DNA of 64,000 bases from positions 682,001 through 746,000 of the forward strand of contig CAWIIF010000004.1 of assembly GCA_963836015.1 (NCBI GenBank). The letters run 5' to 3'. Source of the DNA: CAWCDJ01 sp963836015. GTDB lineage: Bacteria > Acidobacteriota > Terriglobia > Bryobacterales > Bryobacteraceae. Positions 44,735 through 52,737 of the stretch are shown piece by piece (position 1 is the first letter of the stretch; each line of letters opens with the position of its first letter). The translations under genes and the position numbers were made by a program. Below the pieces are notes generated by a model. It saw nothing but the letters and a program-made list of their open reading frames with translations. It had not been told where the DNA came from and searched no databases.

Positions 44735-45729
44735 GCCACCTCCGTCAGGGGGAGCCGGTGCGCCAGAATCAGCCGGCGCACCTCCGCCGGGGAAAGGCGG
44801 CGCAGGCGATTCACCTCGCGCCGTTTGCGGAGAATGCGCGGGGCCATGCGCAGCGCGCTCCAGTCGCCGCGGACCAGGGCCCAGGCCATCGAGAGCTTGC
44901 CGCGGAGGCCGGGAAAATGCGCCGTATCCCCGGCGTTGCGTCCCGCTGCCGCTATTCCCGCCGCCAGGCGCACGGCGAAGAAGAACGGATTGAGCCATAG
45001 CAGGCTCCACGGAAACAGCTTGAGCGCCAGCAGCACCCGGTTGCGTTCGATTAAAACCAGCCGGTCCGCCGATGCCTTCCCCATGGTGGCGCTGCGATGG
45101 TGTTTCACCACGGCCTGCGGGGTGTAGATGCACCGCCACCCGGCGATGCGCGCGCGCAGCCCCAGCTCCGCATCGTCGCCGTAGGCGAAGAAGTCTTCGT
45201 CGAACCCGCCGATCTCGTCCAGCATTTTCCTGCGATACATGGCGGCGCAGCCATCCGGCCACAGCGCTTCCTCTTCGCGATCGAACTGGCCGCGGTCGAG
45301 CGTTCCCGCGCCGCGCCCCCGGTTCTGGCCGTCGGGGAAGATCAGGTGGCCGGCCTTGTCGATGCGCGTCGGATCTTCCCAGACGAGCACCTTGCTGGCG
45401 GCCATCCCCACTTCGGGTGCTGCCCCGCAGGCATGGTAAAGCGCCGCCAGCCATCCGGGCTCGGCTTCGGCGTCGTTGTTGAGCACCGCGATAAACTCGC
45501 CGCGCGCCGCGGCGATGCCCTGGTTGTTGGCGGCGCAAAATCCGCGGTTATCCGGATTGCGGATCACGCGTGCGGAAAACTCCCGTTCAGCCAGATCGGC
45601 CGATCCATCGACCGAGCCGTTGTCCACGACGATTGTTTCGAATTCCACATCCCTCTGGCGTTCGAGCGATTTCAGGCACGCACGCAGCAATTCCTTCCGG
45701 TTCCAATTCACTACAACGACGGAGATCAA
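44731..45729 (-). CDS. Family 2 glycosyltransferase (rhamnosyltransferase-like)
   Basis: 332 residues from a TTG start. GT-A fold: SVVVVNWNRKELLRACLKSL, ETIVVDNGSVDGSADLAERE, NRGFCAANNQGIAAARGEF, the metal-binding VLNNDAEAEPGWL, and GGFDEDFFAYGDDAELGLRA. A C-terminal hydrophobic pair of helices (LLALKLFPWSLLWLNPFFFA) is common in rhamnosyltransferase-like GT2 enzymes. It is the first gene of a three-gene minus-strand unit with two methyltransferases, all linked by ATGA overlaps, presumably decorating a surface glycan. Confidence 0.9.
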   Translation of the reverse strand: MISVVVVNWNRKELLRACLKSLERQRDVEFETIVVDNGSVDGSADLAEREFSARVIRNPDNRGFCAANNQGIAAARGEFIAVLNNDAEAEPGWLAALYHACGAAPEVGMAASKVLVWEDPTRIDKAGHLIFPDGQNRGRGAGTLDRGQFDREEEALWPDGCAAMYRRKMLDEIGGFDEDFFAYGDDAELGLRARIAGWRCIYTPQAVVKHHRSATMGKASADRLVLIERNRVLLALKLFPWSLLWLNPFFFAVRLAAGIAAAGRNAGDTAHFPGLRGKLSMAWALVRGDWSALRMAPRILRKRREVNRLRRLSPAEVRRLILAHRLPLTEVA

Positions 45730-45859
45730 CCGAATATGCTAGCAGGCCCGGCCGGTGTGTGCCGTTTCCGGGGTCTTTTGCAACATTATCCTACTGCTTC
45801 CCCGTTCAAGGGAATACCCCGTAGTAATATAGACTTAGGGGCCTAGGAAGACCACCGGT

Positions 45860-46856
45860 ATGACTTCCATCGGCGAGAGCCTGCGCCAGGAACGCAAGAA
45901 GCGCGACCTCCAGCTTGAGCAAATCTCCCGTGACTTGAAAATCTCGTCGCGATTTCTGGAGGCGATCGAAGACGAACGCTTCGAGAAGCTCCCCGGAGGT
46001 GTGTTCGCAAAGAGCTTTGTGCGGCAGTATGCGCGCTATCTCGGGTTGGATGACGACGAGTATGCCGCCGCCGTGCAGCAGGTGGTCGAACCGCACGCCG
46101 GCCCGCAGTTCCTGCCCGCGCATCCGCTCGCTCCGGTGGATATTGCGCTGCCCCGCGTCGAGGAATGGCAGAGTGTCTCGGAGCGGCGTTTCAACTGGTC
46201 GTCGTCGCTGCCCGCGCTGGCCCTGGTAGTGATCGCGATGCTGGTGTGCTCGGGAGTGTACGCCTTGTGGCAGCGCAGCCGGCGGGTCGCCCTGCTTCAC
46301 GAGGACAAGCCGGCAGCGATGGAGACCGTCCACGCTTCCCCTCCGGCTGCCCAGCAGCAAACCGCCCAGGCGCCCCCTGCTCAGCCTCCGGCTGCCGCGG
46401 CTGCCCAACCGCAGCCGGTCGAAGCGCGCGATGTGGCAACCTCCGCGCCAAACCCCTCCGCACTCGCTTCGCAGCCCGCGCAATCCCCGGTAGCCGACGC
46501 CAACCGTCCGGTCCGCCGGCGGCGCGGCGGCCCCCGCCCAGGCGGATGCCGCGAATCCGGGCGCCGCGGTGAAGGTCGAGTTGACCGCGACGGAGCCTGT
46601 CTGGGTGCTCGCGAGGGCCGACGGGAAGTTCCTGTTCTCCGGGACCATCGACGCCAATCAGTCGCGAACACTGGAGGCGGCCGGCACTCTTACGCTGCGC
46701 CTCGGTAACGCGGGTGGGGTGAACATTACGTTGAACGGAAAGCCGGTCGGCCCCGTCGGTCCCAAAGGGCAGGTGCGGACCCTTCAGTTCACCTCGGGCG
46801 GCTTCCAGATGGTCGCCCCGCCCAAGCCCTCGGCGCCGCCGCCCGATCCGCTGTGA
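45860..46856 (+). CDS. rodZ: RodZ-like cytoskeletal protein (one apparent +1 frameshift)
   Basis: N-terminal helix-turn-helix (SIGESLRQERKKRDLQLEQI, then KISSRFLEAIEDERFEKLPG, FAKSFVRQYARYLG), one transmembrane helix (ALALVVIAMLVCSGVYALW, about 117-135) and a Pro/Ala/Gln-rich periplasmic linker are in one frame. The C-terminal beta domain (VKVELTATEPVWVLARADGK, then FSGTIDANQSRTLEAAGTLT) lies in the next frame. Dropping one base between about 46508 and 46535 yields 331 residues with DUF4115-type C-domain. RodZ links MreB to the envelope in rod-shape control. Its 3' end overlaps pgsA by 73 bases, tail to tail. Confidence 0.82.
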
Positions 46857-47479
46857 CGCATGGCCTCCCTCTGGCGGCGGCGTTCCAACGCCAGAAGCTC
46901 GCGCCGGCGGCGGTTCTTGACGCGCTCGTCCACCTTGTGCCAGAACTTGCGGAAGTAGCTGATCGCCGAGAGAATCGCGAAGAAGATCACCGCCCACATC
47001 AGAATCATGCCGGGCATTCGTAGCGCCTGGTGCCGCACGCCCAGCAGCATGCAGGAGATCGCCACCACCTGGGAGAACATCTTGGTCTTCCCCAGGTCGC
47101 TGGCCTTGATGGTATAGCCTTCGGCCGCGGCAATGCTGCGCAGCCCGCTGACGGCGAACTCCCGGCCGATGATCAGGATCGCCATCCAACCCGGTAGAAC
47201 CCGCACCTGCACCAGGGAGATCAGCGCGGCCGAAATCAGCAGCTTGTCGGCGATCGGGTCGAGCAGGGTGCCGATGGTGGTCACCTGTTTCCAGCGCCGG
47301 GCCAGGTAACCGTCCAGTAAGTCGGTACCGGCGGCGGCCAGAAAAATAGCCAGCGCCAGCCACTCGTTCGAGACGTCCAGCGAGCCGACCTGGAAGCCGA
47401 GTTTCTCCTGCATCAGTACCGCTACCAGCAGCGGCACGAAGAAGATCCGGAGAATCGTCAACGAATTCGGAAGATTCAT
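46784..47479 (-). CDS. pgsA: CDP-diacylglycerol-glycerol-3-phosphate 3-phosphatidyltransferase
   Basis: 231 residues from ATG 47479. The CDP-alcohol phosphatidyltransferase motif is complete: DLLDGYLARR, then GTLLDPIADKLL (D-G-x2-A-R-x8-G-x3-D-x3-D). Several transmembrane helices are present. Makes phosphatidylglycerol phosphate. The C-terminal about 40 residues are an unusual basic extension (DERVKNRRRRELLALERRRQ), encoded opposite the end of rodZ. Confidence 0.93.
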   Translation of the reverse strand: MNLPNSLTILRIFFVPLLVAVLMQEKLGFQVGSLDVSNEWLALAIFLAAAGTDLLDGYLARRWKQVTTIGTLLDPIADKLLISAALISLVQVRVLPGWMAILIIGREFAVSGLRSIAAAEGYTIKASDLGKTKMFSQVVAISCMLLGVRHQALRMPGMILMWAVIFFAILSAISYFRKFWHKVDERVKNRRRRELLALERRRQREAMRHSGSGGGAEGLGGATIWKPPEVN

Positions 47480-47595
47480 CGCCTGACCCAAATATAATGC
47501 GGTACGCCTCCCGTCAACAACTATCCTTCGGATGCGGCATACCAGAAAGGCCGCCCTCGGGTACCAGGCGCCGCATTCTATACTTGTATTTCGCC

Positions 47596-48777
47596 ATGAT
47601 TTCCCGCCGTCACTTCTTCTTAGGCACTTTTGCCGCCCCGGTTCTCGGCCTGCCCGCCCGGGCCGCTAAGAAGCCTCCCGAGCGTCCCGCCGTGCTGCTC
47701 ATCACGGCCGACAACCTGCCCGCCTGGGTTCTCGGCAGCTACGGCAACAAGGAAGTGCGCACTCCCAATCTCGACCGGCTGGCGCAGACCGGCACACGGT
47801 TCGAGCGCCATATCGTGTGCGTGCCGGCGCCCGGGCCGAGCCTGGCCGCGATGTTCACCGGTCTCACCCCTATGCAACTGGGTCCCGGCGGATCGGCGCC
47901 CGCGACAGCCGCGACCCTGGACCGGTTGCTGGGCAGCGCCGGTTACACCTGTCAGGCGGCCGATGCGGCCGCGGGGGTGACGTTTCTCAATGCGCAGGCG
48001 GCCGGCAAGCCCTTCTTCCTGCGGGTGCACTTCGGCGGCCTCAAGCCGCCCTACAGCGGGGTGCCGCAGAAGTACCTGGATCTCTATTCGTCCGTGACCT
48101 TTGAGAGCTTCGGCAGGGAGGCCGCCGCCAGGAACGCCGCGGAAGGAAAAGAGCTGCTTGCGGATCGTGTGAACAGTCAGCGTAAGGCCGCCGCCGCCGT
48201 GACGGCGCTCGACGACGAAGTGCTGCCCCTTCTGAACGCCGTTGCCGGGCGGCGCCTGACCGACACCACCCTGGTGATTTTCACCTCCACCTGCGGAGCG
48301 CTGCTCGGCCGCCACGGCCTGTGGGATGCGGGCGATGCTTCCGACCCACCCAACATGTATCGGGAATCGGTGGAAACTCCCCTGCTCTGGAGCTGGCCCG
48401 GCCACGTCCCCGCTCAGGCGACCCGCCCGGAGCTGGTCAGTTCGTACGACCTTCTGCCGGCGCTTTGCGAGCTGTTGTCCATCGCGCCGCCCGCCGGGAA
48501 CCTCTGCGGCCGCAGCTACGCCTTGATGGCCACCGGCAGGCCCCTGCCGAAAAAGCAGCCGTGGCGCAGCACCGTCTTCAGCCATCTGCGCAATACCGGA
48601 ATGGCACGCGTGGAACGTTACAAACTGGTGGCGCGCGACCAGGGTCCAGGGGAATTGTACGACCTGAGAACCGACGCGGGGGAGATCACGAACCAGTATG
48701 ACAATCCGCAGTTTCTGACCGTGCGGAATCAATTGGCGGGGGAATTGGCAGGCTGGCAGCGCCGCTACTCGACCTAG
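47596..48777 (+). CDS. Tat-exported sulfatase-fold protein lacking the catalytic motifs (pseudoenzyme)
   Basis: 393 residues from ATG 47596. The Tat motif SRRHFFLG starts the protein. The sulfatase frame is recognisable: VLLITADNLPAWVLGSYGNK, RTPNLDRLAQTGTRFERHIV, FFLRVHFGGLKPPYSGVP, VIFTSTCGALLGRHGLWDAG, and YDLLPALCELLSIAPP, ending LYDLRTDAGEITN. However the formylglycine site C-x-P-S/A-R reads CVPAPGPS, the first metal pair D-D reads D-N, and the D-H-G of the second metal motif reads T-C-G. Sulfatase or phosphohydrolase activity is therefore not expected; a binding role is inference. Confidence 0.85.
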   Translation: MISRRHFFLGTFAAPVLGLPARAAKKPPERPAVLLITADNLPAWVLGSYGNKEVRTPNLDRLAQTGTRFERHIVCVPAPGPSLAAMFTGLTPMQLGPGGSAPATAATLDRLLGSAGYTCQAADAAAGVTFLNAQAAGKPFFLRVHFGGLKPPYSGVPQKYLDLYSSVTFESFGREAAARNAAEGKELLADRVNSQRKAAAAVTALDDEVLPLLNAVAGRRLTDTTLVIFTSTCGALLGRHGLWDAGDASDPPNMYRESVETPLLWSWPGHVPAQATRPELVSSYDLLPALCELLSIAPPAGNLCGRSYALMATGRPLPKKQPWRSTVFSHLRNTGMARVERYKLVARDQGPGELYDLRTDAGEITNQYDNPQFLTVRNQLAGELAGWQRRYST

Positions 48778-48781
48778 CGGC

Positions 48782-48812
48782 GGGACGCGGCTCCGCGGCG
48801 GAGCCGCATCCC
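48782..48812. terminator. Bidirectional hairpin between convergent genes
   Basis: GGGACGCGGCTCCG (48782-48795) and CGGAGCCGCATCCC (48799-48812) form a 14-bp stem with one mismatch and a 3-base loop. It lies between the stops of the sulfatase-like gene and the small cytochrome gene. No T-run follows on either side. Confidence 0.6.
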
Positions 48813-48825
48813 GGGCGTTATCGGA

Positions 48826-49053
48826 CTACTTCTTGCACTTGGCCAGCGAGTGGTCGTTCTCCGCGTAACACTTGCCGGTTGCGTTGAGGTTCTTCGCCAT
48901 CAGATCCTTCGCTTCCATCTTGGAATGGCAGACGGTGCAGGACTTGACGCCTTCCTTCTTCATGTATTCCGGCTTGCCGTAGGAGGCCGTGGTGCAGATC
49001 ATAAAGCCGGCCGTCAACAGCGCCGCGGGAACAATCAACTTCAGTGCGCGCAT
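48826..49053 (-). CDS. Small exported mono-heme c-type cytochrome-like protein
   Basis: 75 residues from the ATG at 49053, preceded by GAAGGAGATAT. A signal peptide (LIVPAALLTAGFMICTTASY) leads to a single heme site SCTVCHSKMEAKDLM, with a possible distal ligand Met and two more cysteines (GKCYAENDHSLAKCK). The size fits mini-cytochromes of the acidobacterial type; electron partner unknown. A short inverted repeat (CAGGATATAAAACCTG, about 49075) lies upstream in an AT-rich promoter region. Confidence 0.85.
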   Translation of the reverse strand: MRALKLIVPAALLTAGFMICTTASYGKPEYMKKEGVKSCTVCHSKMEAKDLMAKNLNATGKCYAENDHSLAKCKK

Positions 49054-49178
49054 TCGATATCTCCTTCGCCTTTCAGGATATAAAACCTGAAAATCCTAAA
49101 CCACATCGCAATTATAACTTCTTTGTGGTTATTTACGTCGAATTGTGGAAAAACTTTAATGTGGTGTCCCGGCGGGCG

Positions 49179-49781
49179 CTAAAGGTTAGCGTTCGGCTCC
49201 AGGCTGCGCCACAGGTACCAGCTTGCCACGGTGCAATACGGTCGCCAGCAGCCGGCGATTCGCTCCATTTCCTCGGGTGTGGGCAGTTCGGCCAGACCGT
49301 AAGCCTTGCGGATTGCGTTACGGATGCCGAGGTCGCCGGTCGGCAGGATGTCGGTTCGCCGGAGGGCGAAGATCAGGAACATGTGGACCGTCCAGACGCC
49401 GATCCCCTTGACCCTCGTCAGGCGGTCGATCACTTCCTGGTCGCTGAGTCCGTGCAGTTCTTCGAAGATCACCACGCCGTCGCGGGTATGGCGCGCCAGG
49501 TCGCGGATGTAGGCCGTCTTCTGCGTGGAGAGCCCGAGCGTCCGCATCCTCGACGGGCGCAGCTTCAGGATGCTCTCCGGCGTGATTGTTCCGCCCGCCC
49601 CTTTGGCCAGGCGTTCGAAGATGACGCTCGCCACCCGCCCGCTGAGCTGCTGGTACACGATCGACTTCACCAGTGTTTCAAAATCCGGCTCGCGGAACCG
49701 GATGGCATACTCACCGACCCGTTCGATAATCTCCGCTAGAATGGGGTCGGACCGTCTGAGGTGGTGTATGGCTTCCTGCAT
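49179..49781 (-). CDS. DNA-3-methyladenine glycosylase (AlkA/HhH-GPD type)
   Basis: 200 residues, the short form without AlkA's N-terminal domain. The HhH-GPD signature is LTRVKGIGVWTVHMFLIFAL, followed by the catalytic aspartate in ILPTGDLGIRNAIRKAYG. Upstream, FETLVKSIVYQQLSGRVASV is also typical. C-terminal WRPYCTVASWYLWRSLE matches the family ending. Excises alkylated bases at the start of base excision repair. Its start is divergent to the VWFA gene, 46 bases away. Confidence 0.93.
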   Translation of the reverse strand: MQEAIHHLRRSDPILAEIIERVGEYAIRFREPDFETLVKSIVYQQLSGRVASVIFERLAKGAGGTITPESILKLRPSRMRTLGLSTQKTAYIRDLARHTRDGVVIFEELHGLSDQEVIDRLTRVKGIGVWTVHMFLIFALRRTDILPTGDLGIRNAIRKAYGLAELPTPEEMERIAGCWRPYCTVASWYLWRSLEPNANL

Positions 49782-49827
49782 GTTGAAACAATCGCGCGTG
49801 GGGATACGTCACCCCTATTGTATCGGG

Positions 49828-50823
49828 ATGCGAACAACGCTTGTATTTGCACTGGCCACTGCGCTTTCGGCGCAGGTGCAGCTTACCAAACCGGCCGACC
49901 AGGACCTGCCCGCCCCCATCAAAGTGGATGTGGATGTCGTCAACATTCTGACCTCGGTGCGCGACAAGCGCGGAGCGTTGGTCTCGAACCTGGAAAAGCA
50001 GGACTTCACCGTCCTCGAAGACGGTAAACCTCAAACTATCAAGTACTTCACGAGGGAGACCGATCTCCCCCTGACGATTGGCCTGCTGGTGGATGTGAGC
50101 GGCAGCCAGCGAAATCTGATCGAAATCGAACGCAACGCCGCGTCGCAGTTCTTCTCCCAGGTGCTGCGAAAGAAGGACGAAGCCTTCCTCATCAGTTTCG
50201 GAGAGGACGCCGAACTGCTCCAGGATTATACCGGCAGCCCGCGCCTGCTCTCGGAAGGGCTCAGACAGTTGCAGGTAAGCTCCGGAGTCAGCGGGATCGG
50301 CCCCGGTCCGGTCCCCACAGCCGGCCAGCCCCGTGGGACGGTGCTCTACGACGCCGTGTACCTGGCAGCCAACGACAAGCTGAAGACCGAAGTGGGCCGC
50401 AAGGTGATCGTGGTCATCACGGACGGGGTGGACCAGGGAAGCCGCCTTAGCATCAACCAGGCCATCGAATCCGCGCAGAAGTCGGATGCGGTGATCTACA
50501 GCATCGACTACTACGATCCGGGCGCCTACGGCGGCGGCTTTGGATACGGCATCACCTTCGGCGGCGGGGGAGGCGAAGGCGCTCTCAAGAAGATGTCGGA
50601 GGAGACCGGCGGTCACATGTTCCGGGTGGACCGCAAGCACACCCTGGACCAGGTCTTCAAAGAGCTGCAGGACGAGATGCGCAGCCAGTACGCGATCGGC
50701 TATACCCCGACCAACGACACCAAGGACGGCAGCTATCGCAAGATCGACATCAAGCTGTCCAGCAAGGACCTGAAGGCCCAGGCGCGCAAGGGCTATTACG
50801 CCGTCAGACCGGACGCGCGATAG
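49828..50823 (+). CDS. Exported VWFA-domain protein, acidobacterial type
   Basis: 331 residues from ATG 49828. Signal peptide (MRTTLVFALATALSAQ), then the family opener VDVDVVNILTSVRDKRGALV and DFTVLEDGKPQTIKYF. The VWA domain has an intact metal-ion site: LLVDVSGSQRNLI (DxSxS), then TVLYDAVYLA and VVITDGVDQGSRLS. A Gly-rich loop (GGGFGYGITFGGGGG) and YAIGYTPTNDTKDGSYRKID complete the fold. Unlike the larger paralogue at 2.4-4.5 kb it keeps its MIDAS. Its last 20 bases overlap rfbD, tail to tail. Confidence 0.9.
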   Translation: MRTTLVFALATALSAQVQLTKPADQDLPAPIKVDVDVVNILTSVRDKRGALVSNLEKQDFTVLEDGKPQTIKYFTRETDLPLTIGLLVDVSGSQRNLIEIERNAASQFFSQVLRKKDEAFLISFGEDAELLQDYTGSPRLLSEGLRQLQVSSGVSGIGPGPVPTAGQPRGTVLYDAVYLAANDKLKTEVGRKVIVVITDGVDQGSRLSINQAIESAQKSDAVIYSIDYYDPGAYGGGFGYGITFGGGGGEGALKKMSEETGGHMFRVDRKHTLDQVFKELQDEMRSQYAIGYTPTNDTKDGSYRKIDIKLSSKDLKAQARKGYYAVRPDAR

Positions 50824-51685
50824 CCGGCCGGCGGGCAAAGTACGCCTCGACCGCCTCGCGCAAGGGCGGCATCGGCGCAAGGCCGGCGCGCTCCATCTTG
50901 GCGTTCGACAGAGCGGAATATTTGGGCCGGCGCGCCGCGGTGCGGTATTCGCGCTCATTGGTGGCCATCAGCATCGGCTGGAGGCCGGCAACCTCGAAGA
51001 TGGTGCGCGCAAACTGGAACCAGGAAGTCGGAGAGCCGCCTCCGAGGTGAAAAACTCCCGATTGGGTTCGTTCCACCAGGTCGGCGGTGCGTGCGGCCAG
51101 CAGCGGCGCGAAGGTCGGCGAGGCGACGTGGTCTTCCACCACCCGGATCGGCTGCCCGGATGCCGCCAGCCGCAGCATCAGCTCGACAAAATTACCCCGC
51201 GCCGTCAGCAGCCCGCCCGGTCCGAACACGCCCGAAGTGCGGACTACCAATACCCGCTCGAGATAGGCTTGGGCATACAGTTCCCCCGCCAGCTTGGATA
51301 CCGCATAGGCTCCCAGGGGGTGGGGCGGATCGTCTTCCACATATGGATGGCGGGCGCATCCGTCGAAGACGTAGTCCGTTGAAAAATGGACCAGTTGGGC
51401 GTCGATCTGCCGGCACGCCAAAGCCAGGTTTCGGACCGCCAGTCCATTCACCTGCAAGGCTGCCAGGGGCTCCTTCTCGGCCACGTCCACCTGGTTGTAA
51501 GCCGCTGCGTTAAAGACGACTTCGGCATCCGTCTGCGCCAGGGCCCGCTCGACGGCCGACGTGTCCGTGATATCTACTTGGGTACGGTCCCAAGCGGTCA
51601 CTGCGTAGCGCCGGGCCTTCAGTTCACGGACCAGCTCCACGCCGAGCTGGCCGGCGGCCCCAAATACCACCGCTCTGCGGTTCAT
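50804..51685 (-). CDS. rfbD: dTDP-4-dehydrorhamnose reductase
   Basis: 293 residues from the ATG at 51685. SDR fold with VVFGAAGQLGVELVRELKAR (NADPH loop), FNAAAYNQVDVAE, HFSTDYVFDGCARHPYVEDD and the YAVSK catalytic Tyr-Lys pair, then HVASPTFAPLLAARTADLVE. Final step of dTDP-L-rhamnose synthesis. The other rml genes are not in the window. It may feed the rhamnosyltransferase-like GT2 at 45 kb. Confidence 0.92.
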   Translation of the reverse strand: MNRRAVVFGAAGQLGVELVRELKARRYAVTAWDRTQVDITDTSAVERALAQTDAEVVFNAAAYNQVDVAEKEPLAALQVNGLAVRNLALACRQIDAQLVHFSTDYVFDGCARHPYVEDDPPHPLGAYAVSKLAGELYAQAYLERVLVVRTSGVFGPGGLLTARGNFVELMLRLAASGQPIRVVEDHVASPTFAPLLAARTADLVERTQSGVFHLGGGSPTSWFQFARTIFEVAGLQPMLMATNEREYRTAARRPKYSALSNAKMERAGLAPMPPLREAVEAYFARRPAIARPV

Positions 51686-51805
51686 AGGAATTCCAGAATA
51701 CCTCACGTTTAAGGGTCTACCGACCGCAAACTTGAGAGGTCTCCCGGATTCCTGTAACCACCTCTTTCCGGAGCGCGTTCATTGGTACAGACAAGGGGGT
51801 GCGTC

Positions 51806-51937
51806 ATGACGAGGCTTCTCCAGCCGGAAATGAAGCGGGGGCGCGTCGCACAGCGCGCGGCCCTGGCACTATTCCTGGGGCTGCTGGCGGTTCTGTTTGC
51901 GTCGGTCGTCCATGGCGTACTGTTGTTGAGCTCCTGA
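51806..51937 (+). CDS. 43-residue single-pass membrane peptide
   Basis: ATG 51806 follows AGGGGG at about 6 bases. The peptide starts MTRLLQPEMKRGRVAQRAAL with a basic N-tail and then one hydrophobic helix (ALFLGLLAVLFASVVHGVLL), stop TGA 51935-51937. Small membrane proteins of this shape are common regulators, but none is recognised here. Its 3' end is antisense to the PilZ gene by about 69 bases. Confidence 0.4.
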   Translation: MTRLLQPEMKRGRVAQRAALALFLGLLAVLFASVVHGVLLLSS

Positions 51938-52246
51938 GGGTTCGTCGGCGAACTGCTGAAGAATCCGGCCAAGACCGGCCAGACCGGAAAGGACCTGCTC
52001 CAGGGCGACCCCGACGAAGTAACTGCTGTCATCGCGCCGGCAAAAGACGGCTTCGGCCAGGATGATCGCGTCGCCAACCTCGATCTTTAGGGCGGCCCCC
52101 GGAGGAATCGCGGAGGCGACTTCCAGCCCCAAGCCACGTCCCGACACGTTCTTCACGCGAGCCTGAATCGGAGATTCACAATCTCCCAGGACGGTCAGCT
52201 TGACGAGTTCGTCCGCCCGAAACCGCGCTTCACGGCGTTGATCCAT
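51869..52246 (-). CDS. PilZ-domain protein
   Basis: 125 residues from ATG 52246. MDQRREARFRADELVKLTVL gives the RxxxR c-di-GMP-binding start, and VKNVSGRGLGLEVASAIPPG the (D/N)xSxxG motif (here NVSGRG), followed by GDAIILAEAVFCRRDD and a YFVGVALEQ strand. A Gln-rich tail ends the protein. Likely binds cyclic di-GMP; output unknown. Confidence 0.85.
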   Translation of the reverse strand: MDQRREARFRADELVKLTVLGDCESPIQARVKNVSGRGLGLEVASAIPPGAALKIEVGDAIILAEAVFCRRDDSSYFVGVALEQVLSGLAGLGRILQQFADEPSGAQQQYAMDDRRKQNRQQPQE

Positions 52247-52302
52247 ACCTCTGTTATCGGCAGGGAAACGTGAAACTGTAGAGATCCGGTAACTCTCCGG
52301 GA

Positions 52303-52737
52303 TCACCATGCGTGCGTGAACACGAGCCCGATGGCGGCGAGGGCGATCACGATCACCGCGCCGAGCACCACGCGCCGCCGCGCGGGCGTCATCCATTCGG
52401 CCAGGCCCGGTGCGGACCCCGAGCTCAGAATCGAACGCATCAGCCGGCGCTGGGACGGCCCGGGCAAGTTGCGCATGGCTCGCGCAATCTCCTGCCTGCC
52501 CCGCCGGTCGGCGATCAGAATGGTGGCCGAATTACTCGAGTTCGTCGATTTCAACAGCCGGTTGCGGAGGCCCTGCGGGACGTCTTCCACGGAGCGATAA
52601 ACAGTGCGGGTGGCGCCCGCGGCGATCAGCACTGTTGAAGTCTGATACAGTTCCCACGCATCGGGGTTCGGCTCCCCGCAGTAGGGACAGCGCGTGGCAT
52701 CCGGTTCGATATTCTTGCGGCACCGATGGCAGATCAT
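52303..52737 (-). CDS. Zinc-ribbon membrane protein
   Basis: 144 residues. Begins with a zinc ribbon, MICHRCRKNIEPDATRCPYC (CxxC x12 CxxC), then a soluble middle (RTVYRSVEDVPQGLRNRLLK, ILIADRRGRQEIARAMRNLP) and a C-terminal transmembrane helix (VVLGAVIVIALAAIGLVFTH). Tail-anchored in the inner membrane. Its start overlaps the LysR gene stop (ATGA), so it is co-transcribed downstream of it. Function unknown. Confidence 0.8.
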   Translation of the reverse strand: MICHRCRKNIEPDATRCPYCGEPNPDAWELYQTSTVLIAAGATRTVYRSVEDVPQGLRNRLLKSTNSSNSATILIADRRGRQEIARAMRNLPGPSQRRLMRSILSSGSAPGLAEWMTPARRRVVLGAVIVIALAAIGLVFTHAW

